A DNA stretch of 64,000 nucleotides from Chanos chanos (Eukaryota; Chordata; Actinopteri; Gonorynchiformes; Chanidae), in the NCBI RefSeq assembly GCF_902362185.1, contig NC_044507.1, forward strand, positions 13,526,544 through 13,590,543. The letters are read 5' to 3'. This document shows, one piece after another, positions 10,392 through 23,171 of this stretch (position 1 is its first letter; every line of letters begins with the position of its first letter). Position numbers and translations under genes: made by a program. The notes beneath the pieces were generated by a model. That model was not told the origin of the DNA. It ran no database searches and saw only the letters and a program-made list of their open reading frames with translations.

Positions 10392-13300
10392 ATGCCGGTC
10401 CGTACCGAGTCCTGTCCCAGCTCTTCAGCGGCCTACATATCCTCGGCCTCTCTTATCCCCCCTCCGCCCATAAACACGCAACAACCCGGCGTCGTCACAT
10501 CGCTCCTTTACAGTGGCTCACAGTTTCGGGGACACCAGAAGAGTAAAGGGAATTCATATGATGTGGAAGTAGTTTTGCAGGTGCGTAGCACTGGCTGATG
10601 TTTACTTCTCTGTGTTATGGTGCTAGCTGCTGCTCTTATTCTGCACAACTGTGACACGCAACCAGTTAAGCTAGCTAGCTCATTTAGCTGGCTAACAAGC
10701 TAACGTTTGCTAAATTGACAACTTAGGTAACATAATAAGTGTATACTGTATTGTCATTTTGTTTGCTGAGATTTGTTGATTGGTTTGATATCTCTTACGC
10801 GCGAATTAGCTAGCTAAATATTTAAAATTAAGTTGCGTTTGCCGAAAAGCTCAGGTAGTGTGATTTACTTTAAGCTGGCCCGTCTCGGACGCTCGTTTTG
10901 GAGACCAGCTGTGTTCTCTAGATGGATATGTTTGTCATTCAAATCAGGTCAGATCAGGGTATAGAGTGTTTTGAGGTGTATCCCGTTAGTTCTGCTAAAT
11001 ATGGACATTGGCACGGATGACAACTGTGCCACTGACATCACCGTGGCCCACCCATATTTTTATGATGTTTATTTATTATGTAAATGTAAGGTAATAACTT
11101 GCTTTAAATAAGACATTCTGCGTTAGATTGCGCAGTTATAGGGGAAATGACCTCATTGTTTGCTTTCGTCTTGCAGCATGTAACCATGGAGGACTCCTAT
11201 TTATGTGGATACCTAAAGATCAAAGGTCTAACCGAGGTAAGACATCAAACATTATGTTAGGAGATTCACTGAAAACGTTCTTATTACTGATTAAATGAAG
11301 TTTATCACTTCTGACATTCGGTTTGGTCCACAGTCAGTGTAGGTGGGATTATAGACATATATATTCTTCTCTTATCAGAATAATATATTAATGTTCCTAA
11401 CTTTTTTCATGAATATTACAAAAATCTACTGGACTACATTCAGTTACATTTTCAGTGTAGCTATGTGAGACAAGTATCAAATTACATTCTCTTGCTCAGA
11501 TAGTAAGAGAAGTGCTTATGCATACATGCCCCATATACATGTTCAATGTGCCACAACTGTAACACATGGAAAGTAATGGTGGTATAGTGACATAATACTG
11601 TTGTGTCTGTTGATGTAGCACCACAGTGACATGGTGGTGTTGTGTAGCCACCCTGTTATAGGCCTGCATTGTCTGTTTACAAATGCAGAACCACAATGTG
11701 GAGGCTGACCAGAATGTGATTTGGTGTGCAGTTTCTTTCACAGCCGTGGATCATTTCAGAGTTCCTCCCCTCTTGCTTCCCCTTTAAAATGCTTGTGTTT
11801 TGCTTGTAGGTTTTATTTAACATCTAGCAGCAAGAAGGCTACTTTCACTTCCAAGAGTGAAATAGATACATACTCATCAAAAGTTTAAAAACAAAATTTA
11901 CCTGCTCAGCAGTTTGTCTCAGATATAATTCATCTGACTGCAGTTCTACATATGTGAAGTCTTTACAGTTATTCTTTTGTAATGTTAAAAATGATTTACG
12001 TGCCAAAATAAAATCAGAGGGCGGTTTCGGAGCACTTGTACTCATGGTTTGTCACTCCATGCCTGCAAAAGTAGTTAAACCTGTTACCTTGAACTACTTT
12101 CACACACTGTTGGTTTATTTGGCAGACCTTTGAGTTTCACAACATATTACAGTATTCAGAAATTGCCTTTCAAGTGAAAGGCTGTTAGAGCAGGCCCAGA
12201 AACAGGTCAACTGCATTAACAGACTGGAGAGCTGCAAAGTAATGCTATTATTTATGTTCTCCCTTGATCCTTGTGTCATGGATCTGCTCAGGAGTACCCA
12301 ACTCTCACCACGTTCTTCGCTGGGGAGATCATCAGCCAAAAACGCCCATTTTTAACACGCAAATGGGATGCTGATGAAGACGTGGACCGTAAACACTGGG
12401 TAATGACTGTGTGATTTTTAAAGCTTGTTGGTGGGAATGTGTGTTTTCCTAATGTTTTTTTTTTTGTTTGTTTGTTTTTTTGTACTTTTTTTATTACAGA
12501 GCTTCCTTACAGTGCTTTTGATGTTATGCCTTTGTTTGTTTATTTGATCCGCAGGGGAAATTCCAGGCGTTTTATCAGTACGCAAAAAGCTTCAACTCGG
12601 ATGACTTTGATTATGAAGAACTAAAGAACAGCGACTTTGTTTTCATGCGATGGAAGGTAAGTTTAAAACCTGTTTTCGCTGTTTTCATCAATTGAGTTTC
12701 AACTGGTGTCGACTGAGCAATGTGACTTTCTAAAGATTTTATGACATTACATTTGTTTTGAGTTTTGTTTTTAGATTTTTATTTTGTATATGGTTTCATT
12801 TACTTATTTTTTAAAGTATTTTCCAAATCTCTCTCTCTCTCTCTCTCTCTCGTATTCAGGAGCAGTTCTTAGTGCCAGATCACACAATCAAAGATATCAG
12901 TGGAGCTTCCTTTGCAGGATTTTATTACATTTGCTTCCAGAAATCCACAGCCACCATTGAGGGCTACTACTACCACAGAAGCTCTGAATGGTATATGTCA
13001 ACCAGTCTGTCTCTGCTCACAAAAGTGTTTTTATATGAAGTTTTAGATTGAATTAGACTGACAAATGAATTTGTCATGATAGGTCAAATACTGTCAAAAT
13101 GGGTTGACACAATGTATATTAAGTATAATTTTATACAAACACCGGTTGTTGTTAAGCACTATTTCAGAATATAAAGTCTGTTAGATTCTAGAATATTTGT
13201 CTAGCATGTACAAAAAGTTTGAAACATAACACACCAGCAAGTTTCTGCTTAGTTGTGTTTGTCAGCGTTGTGTGTGTTTTGACTTGCCTTGTACGTAACC

Positions 13301-13396
13301 CCATTTCTTCGTGCCGTGGTTGTCTCTTCCAGGTATCAGTCTCTCAACCTGACCCATGTCCCTGAACACAGCGCACCCATCTATGAGTTTCGGTGA
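10392..13396 (+). CDS. gid4: GID4, substrate receptor of the CTLH/GID E3 ligase
   Basis: Six exons give 217 aa: 10392-10580, 11177-11236, 12292-12399, 12555-12656, 12860-12990, 13333-13396. The start is MPVRTES, matching the internal MPVRTE start known in mammalian GID4; the longer human N-terminus is not seen. The product closely follows human GID4 ([67 protein letters not shown]) and ends in the family's IYEFR. GID4 forms an antiparallel beta barrel that binds N-terminal proline degrons and delivers substrates to the CTLH ubiquitin ligase. The gene follows drc3 in the same orientation. The acceptor of exon 5 uses a CT microsatellite as its pyrimidine tract. Confidence 0.97.
12829..12851. 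repeat. (CT)n tract serving as gid4 exon 5 polypyrimidine tract
   Basis: A run of CT dinucleotides ends 8 bp before the exon 5 acceptor (cgtattcag, AG at 12858-12859), so the microsatellite itself supplies the pyrimidine tract. Confidence 0.85.
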
Positions 13397-15070
13397 CATT
13401 TCAGCCCTTCTAGGGCTGGTAGAGGGGGACTTTTTGATGGACAGAGGAACGAAAGAGAGGGAAAGATGAATGGCCTAATCATGCCAAGGCACACCGCTCT
13501 CTCTTCAGTGAGAGAATGACAAAGATGGACACATGCATGGAGAGAGGGAATGATGAAAGGATGGATGGATGGAGAACTCTTTCACTGACCTAGGCAAATC
13601 TTTACAGGCCACAGATGGAGAGAACATGAGCTGGGGTTTGCAACAGTGTTATTGGTTGTTTTTTTTTTCCCCCCCGTCATTCTTTCTATTTAATTTCCGG
13701 GTTTGAAAGCTTCTGTCCTTACACCTTTTTGAAAACTTTTTATGTTTTTGGATGAAAGTCTCACTTTCTTTTTCTGTTTTACGAAGAAGCCAATTGCTGA
13801 AGTGATTTTTGCCTTGTCTTTTTTTTTAAGAAAAGAAAAAAAAAGGTTAAGCATGGTGAAATGAGATTTCAGTACATGGGGAACTGGAAAAAAAAGATTT
13901 TTAATTTATTTTTAATTTGTCTGTATGAAAGGAATGAGGCCTATGGGACTGGTAGAGCTGAAGATAGAATAGATCAAGTCTGAGCAGAGCAAGGAGAGAC
14001 AGTCATCCAGATTTTGCAGTAGATTGATGATTCCCTGTCTGGAGTTTGAAGTCTGGAAAAAAGACTGACTTGTGTAAGGTCGGTGTCAGTGATTCGTGTA
14101 ACTGAAGGCCATTGCTGTGGCTGGCTGCTTGCAGGGGTTTTGTTAAGAAAGCCACAAAAGCACTTACTCTTGCTCAGTCCACTTTTTCTGAGGCATGGTG
14201 TGATTTTAATTCTGAAAACGAAAGAGAGAGTGAAAGAAGATATAATCCTGTATCCTATTGCGGTAATCATCGTGTGGCCGCTTCAGAGTTGAACGTGCCT
14301 GCCCTCTCGTTCTCGGAAAAAAAAAAAAAAAAAAAAGGAAAAACTGCTCTTTTCATTTTGCTATGCAACGTTTTTAAAAAAAAGAAAAATCACAGCTTCT
14401 CAACATTCAGCATTGCTAAAAGTTCATACAGTTTATTTTAAAACAAAAAATCTCTTTAAAAGTATTTTTCACTAAACTAATGACAGCCATAAGAGTATTT
14501 ATTAATATGCACACAGATGTTAATTTGCATACCTGAGTAGATGTAGATTATATCAAGTGATACATGTGGGAATGTTGTTTGTTTTACCTTTGAAAGTGAC
14601 AGAATTGAATCTGGAATGCAGGGAGATTAGTCCAGCAGGCAGGCAAGTTTTCTGTGGAGAATTTTGATAGTGGCTAAGAAAGAACAAGTTGAGATAGCGA
14701 ACAAAGCCGGTTGTCCTCCAGGTAAACGACCAGATTCAACCATTCAACTTTGGCAAGTCCAGTTTCCTGTTCCTGTCGGATGGCCCTTTTGAGATGGTCG
14801 GTTTGGATGTGAGCTGTTAACCTGTAATGAGTGACACAGGCATAAAAACAAGTCCCTTCTCTATTGACTGTGAGAGAGAGGCACAGAAAAATGCATGTAA
14901 CACTGTTTGTGTAAAGGGTCTTTCAAGTTCAACTCTTAATTCTAGTCATGCACAACTGGTGTGATCCATGTTTAATTGACATAAAGGAGCGTTTCGGCGT
15001 TATTATTTCTTTCGAAGGAAAATCTTTTGAGACAAACGTTTGTAGATTGAATAAAAACATTTGCGGAAAA
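13397..15070 (+). other. gid4: gid4 3' UTR
   Basis: This AT-rich, non-coding stretch runs from the stop codon to the first strong AATAAA at 15050-15055. It carries several poly(A) and poly(T) runs, including A18 at about 14319-14336. Its extent is inferred from the poly(A) signal; an earlier end is possible. Confidence 0.5.
15050..15055 (+). terminator. candidate gid4 polyadenylation signal (AATAAA)
   Basis: AATAAA followed within 15 bp by an A-rich stretch; the first canonical signal downstream of the gid4 stop. Confidence 0.55.
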
Positions 15071-15677
15071 AAAAATTAAATGAATCCTTCTGAGCTTTAG
15101 TAAAAACCCCTTTGCCTTAAAAGTTCAGCGTTTGTACATAGTACCATTTTTGTAAGCATTCATGTTGACCATGTGGTGGTTTCCTTATTGATGGAAAGGC
15201 GTCGTTTGAATGAGACATGTATGTAAGTTTGAAAGTGTTTAAGCATCTGTTACAAGGAATGATAAGAATAAAGAAGTTGTACGTCCCCAGCCAAAAGTCC
15301 CTCTGAACCTTGAAAAGTTCCTGGGTAAACAAGCCCCCAATTTATATCGTACTATGGTTCAAGCTCCTTGGCTTGATGGCTGATATAAAGTGAGTGTTCA
15401 CCTAAACTGAGGTGAAAAGTGTCAAGAATACATACCTCAGGTGCATATTTAGTTCTTATATTTTGTCATACGTCACCTTTAATCAGCCTCCAACAGTGAA
15501 CTACTGCAACCTAGCCTATGCGTATGGAGGGTGGGGGATGGCTAGGGACAGGAGGAGTGGGGAATGGGTCGAGTTCACAAGAGGGCATTTAGGTGGTGAC
15601 CGAAAGTAAACCTGTGTTCAGCATCACAATGGGTCTTGCAAGTGTTTTTCTTCTGTTGTGTTTAAGGGAGTTGTGAA

Positions 15678-15725
15678 TTTTTTTTTTTTTTTTTTTTGGG
15701 AAGGGGGGGGGGGGGGGGGGGGGGG
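15678..15725. repeat. poly(T)-poly(G) tract
   Basis: About 20 T are followed, after 'gggaa', by 23 consecutive G. The G run could form a G-quadruplex. Its exact length is likely to be unreliable in sequencing. Confidence 0.9.
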
Positions 15726-16474
15726 CTTGCGCGTAGCCTACTGAATATACTGTTTAGCTTCCAGCAGGACATGGCTAAGAGTAATTCAACAAAAGGCACA
15801 GGAACAAAATAAGTGCTTTCAGTGCAAAAACCCTGTTATATGAGACAGAAACACAAAATGTACATAATGGAGTTGTGTTTGTGATGTACATGATTGACTT
15901 AATTCTCCAAAATATAATTTATCTTTTTATTCACTCAAGAATATAAATGTCAAATCAAAGATGCTCGGATCAAGAGGTTTATGAAATATGAAATATAAGA
16001 AATGCCACAGTGTTCAAGACCCATGATACTGATATCTGGTCTTTAACCATCACTGAGGAGGTGTGCATGGACAGAAATGTCAAGGATTTTTGTTATGAGT
16101 AAAGAGTCTATTGAAAAAAATAGTTTCATTTGCATCACAATAAAAATATAAATCAAAGGCGATTTCTGTTCTGTATGTTTAGTGTATATACACACACATA
16201 CACAAATAATTCATAAATACACATTCATAAATACTTCGACTATACTATGTGTAAAAACAATGACTGCCTACCAGCTATCCATATGTAATAAATAGTAAGG
16301 TAGTTCTTTGCATTGTAGGTATTCGGGGCACGGTCTAATCTAATGCAATGCTAAATTTGATTTTTAATGGACAATAGCCATTAACAATAAAACAGAATTT
16401 ATTTGTACCTGATTGTTTAATGCACTATTGCTTTACATAGCCTACGTAAGTGATTACGCAACTACATCGTATAT

Positions 16475-16488
16475 CCGCTAGATGGCAG
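16475..16488 (+). promoter_or_regulatory. CTCF-like motif
   Basis: CCGCTAGATGGCAG matches the CTCF core consensus CCRSYAGRKGGCAS at every position. Occupancy is inferred from sequence only. Confidence 0.5.
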
Positions 16489-16533
16489 AACTGCATTACC
16501 TAATTAATTCTTCTGCATCCAGAAGACTAACAT

Positions 16534-16567
16534 ATTACCGAGACCTTACAGAGAAGGTCTCGGTAAT
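16534..16567. repeat. 34-bp perfect inverted repeat (hairpin)
   Basis: Two perfect 14-bp arms (ATTACCGAGACCTT and its reverse complement) flank a 6-base loop (acagag). It sits 45 bp after the CTCF-like motif, with no T-run downstream and no neighbouring gene to terminate. Its function is unknown. Confidence 0.9.
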
Positions 16568-19322
16568 TAATTCATTAAAAACTAATTTAAAAAAATAAAA
16601 GTTGCCCGAAAGTTGATATCATTTTTTTCAATTAAAAAAAATTTCATAAATCATAAATAGGGTATGAAGCGTTAAAATAGCGCACGGTTTTGTTTGTTTT
16701 GTTTGATTTTTTTGAGTGAAAATCGGAATTAAAGTCGTTGAATACAATTAAATACAATACAATAGCGTACAAAATTAAAATATGTCGATATTATATAGGC
16801 CTATGTAAGGGATATTGTACAGCGAGCCAGTCATTACAGCGAAATAGACCCCGACAGGTGATGCAGGACCCCGGCGGGAAGCGGCTACTTATTAAAGAAA
16901 TCAATCATTTGACACAGTTTATTGATAAAAAATGATTTGAATGATTTAAAATTTATTTTATTGATTCCGCTAAAAAAAGTTCCATTGCAACGGTTTGTCA
17001 TTCATAGAATCGAGTATTCAACAAAGCCGTGTAATAAAATGTAGGTAGGCTATTACATGGAAGCGTATTAAAGGCAGGTGCTACAGGAAGAGAGCAAATA
17101 AAATTTGTTGTCAACATACATAAATACTTAAGTTAGACCAAAGAGCCATTACTATGTACATTGTTTTTGCGCCTGTCTGCTCATAATTTAAAAGATCCCT
17201 CTGACTTTAGTCAAGGTAGCATTTCAGACACATAAAAAGTGGACGTTTCAGTAGGCCTAACACTAATAAGAGACGAACGTGAGAAAATGTGTTACTTGAG
17301 CTACTGTTGTTTTCACCAGATTTCCTCATAGATTTTTCGAGTTCAAGCAGTAGGCCCACATCTCTTCTAGAAGGGAAAGGCGATGTTGCAAACGAATTTG
17401 TTAGGCTACGTCCCTTTGTTTGCCTTGAAACTAACAGTTCAAACACAGTGGGAAGAATGTGGCTTTGTCTGTGGATGTTTTTGCACACGTAAGTCCTGTT
17501 TGAGGTCACAGGACCTTGGAAAGGCCAAAATGTACACATTATTGTTTGTTCAAGGCTTTGGGGTCTAACCGATAAGTATTTGCCCGCATCACTAACATCA
17601 GCATTGTGTGTTTCCATAGAAACAGGCCTCGTCTTCACATTCTTCGGGTATTTGGGAGCAAGTACTTGTATCCTGTCCAGAAACAATACAGAAAAAATCT
17701 GGTTCTAATGCATCCTAATAGACAAACGTGAGAAATGCCATAGAGCAAAACCAGGATAATCTGCCAGCTGTCATCTTGTATATAACTGAGTGCTGGGAGC
17801 AGAATTTAAATCTGTAACGGGAGCTGGCCTAAAAAACAAAAATCCAAATCGTGGTTGTCCCGTGCCCAAATTGTTAGGCCTATTTTGTCATGTGATTTTC
17901 AATGTAATCTTTTTGAAACGGATACTTAATTAAAGGAAAAATAAAACAATAGTTTTGATGATAAATAAGCGTGAGTAAAACAATGTATTGATGCATAAAC
18001 GAGAACTGGTAGGCTACTCCATGGGCGCAGTAACCATGCCCTGTATCTGCTCAGTTGTATAGTCTACACACATTCATATCTTGGTAACGGCGATGTTTCG
18101 TAGTGGTTTCCAGGAAAAAAGCTTCCAGTAAAAGGAATGTAAAAAGACAGGCTATTTCCTCAACTTTAAGGCTTCACAGTAAAGACAACTTTTAGACAAA
18201 AACTTCCTTAAATGCTTGCCAGGGGCGACGTGCAATTTTGCACCGAAGCAGCTCAGTTTCACCTCTTCTTTTCCCTTCAATTACATATGTGTTTATGTAG
18301 GATCTATTTATTAATTATCACTTCAGTTTTGTTCATTTTATTTACTTATTATCTCACCATTTCCTATTTTTTCCTGTCTATAATGTAATTACCATGGGAA
18401 TGTTGAGGCGTTATTCTTTCTTTGTTTTCTAAATAGTTATTGACGGTTCATTTTGATATTAACGAAAAGAAAAAAATCACCGCCCATTTGGGAAAGGGGC
18501 CCATCAGCCAGTGTGAATGTTTATGTGTGTTGTTTCCAACACGAATATCAGTGAAGAGGTGAAGCCTTAGTAGCCTATAAGAAACTGAAGTACAGCGACA
18601 ATGTTACTACACTAAATTAATAAGTCAATTAAATGATGATTACAGAATAGTATAACCCAGCCCTCAGCGGACATGAACGCGTTATATTATGGAGGCTTGC
18701 ATTAGACAGATTTAATATTGCTTTATGCCAGTAAATAACAGAGAAAACTGCTAGTTTGTAGATAGCCGACATAAGGAAATGGCTGTACTTCTCTATCTGA
18801 TAAACCAAAACGAGGGATTTTTACGAGGAATAAATTACGTCAAATTTCGTAGCAATAATCGTTTAACAAATAGGATTCGAGATTCCCCAGGTACTGCTTA
18901 ATAGCATGTCCGTCTGAGAATACGGTGTATTTTCACTCAGCAGACTAAAAGCTGACAGGTGGCAGAAGAACTGTGTCATCACAGCTGTACTCCGAAACTT
19001 TAACTCCGAGCAAAATTATTAGGAATAATTGTAAAGTTTATTATCGCAAACTAAATTGGGCTACTGTGTCAGGTTGGCTAACTGTCTAAATAAAAATCAT
19101 GAGAAATGCTAAGATTGTTTTGCGCTGAAAAAGAAAACCTGATAGAAAAAAACGTTTTTTTAAAGAAACTGCAAACTGCATCAATCTCCGACCTCTGTGA
19201 AATGTGTTCCATATGTTTCGGCGGAACGTGATGCAAGAATGGCCTTTCCACCGCGCCCAGTAAACGGAAAACGAATTGGTAGATCCTGGGCATGTCTGGC
19301 CACTCCTGCATACATAGTCGAC

Positions 19323-19330
19323 TATAAGAG
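19323..19330 (+). promoter_or_regulatory. TATA box of noxo1
   Basis: TATAAGAG lies 105 bp upstream of the noxo1 start codon, leaving room for a short 5' UTR beginning near 19350. Confidence 0.5.
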
Positions 19331-19427
19331 AGGCAGGCGCATCATTTGTCTGTAGCATTATCAGCACAGTGCTCATCGCTTGCTTCAAACAATTTCAAAC
19401 CCTCGTCCCAGATTCGGAGTGCACGTC

Positions 19428-22400
19428 ATGGAGGACCAACGATTTCCCCTGAATGTTAGACTTCTTGGAGTGATGCATAAGGAGACCAACAAGGTAGAGA
19501 GTGAATCTGATGGACTCTTTTGTACATGTATAACAGCTAAAATCATTTAAATCCTCACGAATCGTCCGTGTATCTCTGTTTTAAAAAGAAATTTAGAATT
19601 TTCATGCTATTAATCTACCAAATAGGCTACATTCGGATAAACGAAACATCTTCAATATTTTTATTTTTATTTTTATTTTATAGTTGTACATGACTTCAGT
19701 GCTTTGGTCGGATCAAAATGAGATCGTTGTCTACAGATCTTTCGAAGAGTTCGAAGATATGCATGTAAGTTATTAATGTGCTTTATCATATTGCTGCTAA
19801 GAAGAAAGTCAAGTTTCTGTGTGTCCTTATTTATGTTATTATTTTCCTTTAACGAACCCCAGAGACAACTGAAGAAGAAATTCCAGGCTTCCGGCACACT
19901 TAGAAAATCAGATAGAGTTATTCCAAAGTTCAAAAGTAAGTACCAAATCAAACGCGGTTCTCCACCAATTGTTTACCAAAAACGTTCAACGTTTATAATG
20001 TTTATAATCATAATGGTTATTAATTCCCATTTATTCACAGTCGCAAAGGGCAAGTCCAATGCTCAGAAAAAAACTCCCAGCAAATCTGTGCTCAGGCTCA
20101 AGACTTTGGAACAGTACTGCAACGAATTGCTGTCCTGTGATCCCCGCGTTCCTCAAAACTCAGACCTGATCCAGTTTTTCCTTCCAAAAGATCAGGACCT
20201 TAAGCCTGAATTTGCAAGGAACAGGTGGGCCTATATCTATCGCAGTGCCTACACAACACAATACCTAACTTACTTCCACAACACCTAATAGTCCCAAGTT
20301 TCTAATAATCATGTTTTAAAACGTGCATGTAATTTTTAAAAGATTTTCATTTCAAGGCGTCTTTGTGCAAGAATGTAATATTTTCTTTGTGTATTGAAGG
20401 GTCTGTTCGTGTAAAACTTGTGCCTTTTTCATTTCCAGCATTGTTATCATGCCATCTGAAGATACTGTGGAAAGCACAGTTGGGGGAGGCTCGGATGGGG
20501 GCGTTACACAGCCATTTGTGACAGAGACATACCGCTGCATCGCCCCCTATGAGACCAAAGACACCAAGAACAGACCATTCAAAGTTGACGTTGATGAGAC
20601 TGTGGATGTGCTCATTAAAGACAAAGGAGGTAAACTGACACTCTTCAGAGAATTTTAGTTATTCTTGTTTGTTGGAATCCTTCCATGTAGGATTCCAAAG
20701 AGGAAAATGCATACTAAACAGCACACCAGCTTCCTAGTCATGAGCTGTCTGTAATCCAAATATTACAAACATTTGTGCCAGTTCACAACAATTATCTGGA
20801 AAAAGCTGTGATTATGTTTGATGACCTGCTAATTCCAGCTCTCTCTTCGTGTCTCTGCAGGGTGGTGGTTGGTGGAAAATGAAGCTAAATGTCTTGCATG
20901 GTTTCCTGCACCTTATCTTGAGAAGCCTGAAGAAGATAGTCTTGACTCTGATCCAGAAACCAACTATGATGAAAGTAAGTTGGATCTGAAATAACTTGCA
21001 AACGTCCATGTATTGCCACACACAAAATACATCACTGAACTAAAAAAAAACACATTTTTTTGTTGTCGTTGCTATTTTTTAATTCACATTAAAGCTTCAT
21101 TCGTTGGAAAATACCAGTTATGCACCAGGAAAATCCCATGCCATTATTCATAATAATTTCTTTGAATTTATATCATGCTCTGTTTACTGCAGGTACATTG
21201 TATGTGGCTTCAAGATCCTATAAAGCTACAAGCAGAGATGAGCTGTCTGTGGAGATTGGCTCTGTGGTTGAGGTGCTTCAAAAATCTGAAAATGGCTGGT
21301 GGTTAATTAGGTATGTTGTTATTTGCAAAACAACCCAAAAATGAACATCAGTAAGGTGAACAATGTCAGAGGGCACAGACATGCTGAGTGGTCGTATGTG
21401 AAGAAGCAGAGAATATCAGTTTGTCACGTAGCCAGAAAAAAAAGGGAAAGATTTTGTATGCTTTTATATTTTGTCAGTGTGTTTCCTATCTCCAGTTCTG
21501 GAGACCTGCTGAACTACACATTCCCTTTGTGAACACATTTGAGGAAACTTCACAATGAAATGTCTAATCTTTAATAGGAATCCCACTTGGGGGCTAGATT
21601 TGCCATCCGCTAACCTTAGTTTATAAACACAGATTTAGATTAATCTGTGATCTATTTGGTTAACATATTTATTAAATTAGTTTATTTTCTCTGAACGTAA
21701 TCAGTCAAGTTACAATAGATGAAATCTAACAGTAAAACACATCCCTAATAAACTGATTTACTGCCTTTTTTTGGTCCTTCAGATACAATGTCAAGACAGG
21801 GTATGTGCCTGCCATGTACCTTCAGCCATACAGCCACCCTCGTGTCCGCATGGCACCAAAGCAAAATAACAGGCAGAGCCCTAACCTCAGCCTGGCCCAG
21901 CTACAAGTTCCAGCCAGAGGTTCTTCACAGCTCCCCAGCAACACGCTGAGCCGTTCCCAAGGCAATCTCCTACAGCTCCCAGGACTGAACCCTGCTGACA
22001 AGCTCAGGTCTCGATCTACGGATGTTCTTAGTGATGTCCAGCCTTCTTCTTCCATATACCAGGTGCCCGTCACCATCTCCGTGGAGACGGACGTTGACGG
22101 CCGGGAGCGGAGCATGAGCAACGGCAGCTATGGTAGCGAATTCAGTGACTTCAGCGACGAGAGCACCTCATCAGGCGGTGACTCATTAAACCTGAGCCAT
22201 TCTTACAAGGAGGAACAGCTCCGTAGGAGCCGTACGCCACCTCCGATGGTAACCGGTCGTCTGCACCCTGAGAGTGCTGCCGCGGGAAAGCTGACACCTA
22301 GCAGCTCTGACCCCAACCTCTTTAAGATCCCAACAACCCCCAAAGTGCCTCCACGCCCCAGAGCCCAAGAGATTCTCCAGCGCTGCACAACCATCACCCG

Positions 22401-22464
22401 CAAGAATGCCCTGAACACCAAAAACCAGCTGGTCCCTCAACTAGAGACTATTACAAGTCATTGA
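19428..22464 (+). CDS. noxo1: NADPH oxidase organizer 1
   Basis: Eight exons encode 502 aa: 19428-19493, 19684-19764, 19863-19935, 20041-20224, 20439-20629, 20861-20974, 21193-21310, 21783-22464. Domains: PX (about 1-130; phosphoinositide-binding RSFEEFE and [11 protein letters not shown]), first SH3 (about 165-222; ending [21 protein letters not shown]), second SH3 (about 237-296; [24 protein letters not shown]), then a long Ser/Pro-rich tail with [20 protein letters not shown] (about 462-483). SH3 layout and tail follow NOXO1 rather than p47phox: there is no arginine-rich autoinhibitory region between the second SH3 and the proline-rich segment. NOXO1 joins NOX1/NOX3, p22phox and NOXA1 at membranes to make superoxide; in mouse it is needed for otoconia. 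Length exceeds human NOXO1 (about 370 aa), mainly through the last exon. tbl3 is its neighbour in human too. Confidence 0.93.
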
Positions 22465-23165
22465 AGTGAATGATGGAACACAAACTGAAGTCAGGGTAGC
22501 TCAAGTGAATAAGTTATGCTGAATTTTCTCAGCAGATTCTGAAGTGTGCACTGGTCTCTGTACTTGTTTTCAAACTTCAGGAGATGAAGCAAAACAATGT
22601 TACAAGGACATCAGCAACTTTGTGTCTTTATTAGATATAGATTGCTTTGTGGAACTATACAGTATAGACTGTTATGTAATGTCATTTACGGTGTCTTTTT
22701 TCCATGTTTATAGATTTAATTTACCTATTAATATTTTGATTGTGAATACTACCATATAAGCCTTGTTATGCTGTGCATATTTCCATGTATGACTTTTTTT
22801 TAAGTATAATATATGTTTTTGAAGGACACTGGTGATTTATGTTTAACTGAAGGAAAATACTGAAAGCTAGTTTGTTTTACAAATGTTATGTTATACTAGT
22901 TATACTAAAAAAAGAAAACAACTGGTCTACCTATGGTGAAGGGAAAAGTCTGTTGAGTTTTCTCAATGTAAGGAATCTTTAACTGCAAATGAATTGTGTG
23001 TCTTCTTTTTACTGTTACATGTCTTGTTCATCTTTACCCTTTTGGATCAAATGTCATTTTATCAATCAAATGTAATTTTTCCATACTGGAAAAAAAAAAA
23101 CATATGTTGTGCCTCATATGCATCGTTTAACTTAACTGATTTTGTTTTCTGGCTCCCTAAAACTG

Positions 23166-23171
23166 AATAAA
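23166..23171 (+). terminator. noxo1 polyadenylation signal (AATAAA)
   Basis: AATAAA about 700 bp after the stop codon, in AT-rich 3' UTR sequence. noxo1 and tbl3 are transcribed toward each other here. Confidence 0.55.

Larger units (their letters stand above)
15071..19322. other. gene-poor gap between gid4 and noxo1
   Basis: About 4.3 kb without a recognisable gene, where the human 17p11.2-like and 16p13.3-like blocks meet. It holds a T20/G23 homopolymer pair (15678-15725), a CTCF-like motif (16475-16488) and a perfect 34-bp hairpin (16534-16567). The longest open frame (17207-17686, minus, 159 codons) resembles no family I know and is treated as chance. Confidence 0.6.

Noticed and set aside
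10337-10546. Alternative open frame overlapping gid4 exon 1
   Set aside because: The MPVRTES frame matches GID4; this one does not join to any exon.
17207-17686. 159-codon open frame on the minus strand in the gid4-noxo1 gap
   Set aside because: It resembles no family I know, has no splice partners or domain pattern, and sits in AT-rich sequence with competing frames. A chance frame is the simpler reading.
19776-20288. Open frame of 170 codons spanning noxo1 exons 3 and 4
   Set aside because: The intron between 19935 and 20041 happens to be open; the spliced form restores the PX domain, so this is not a separate gene.
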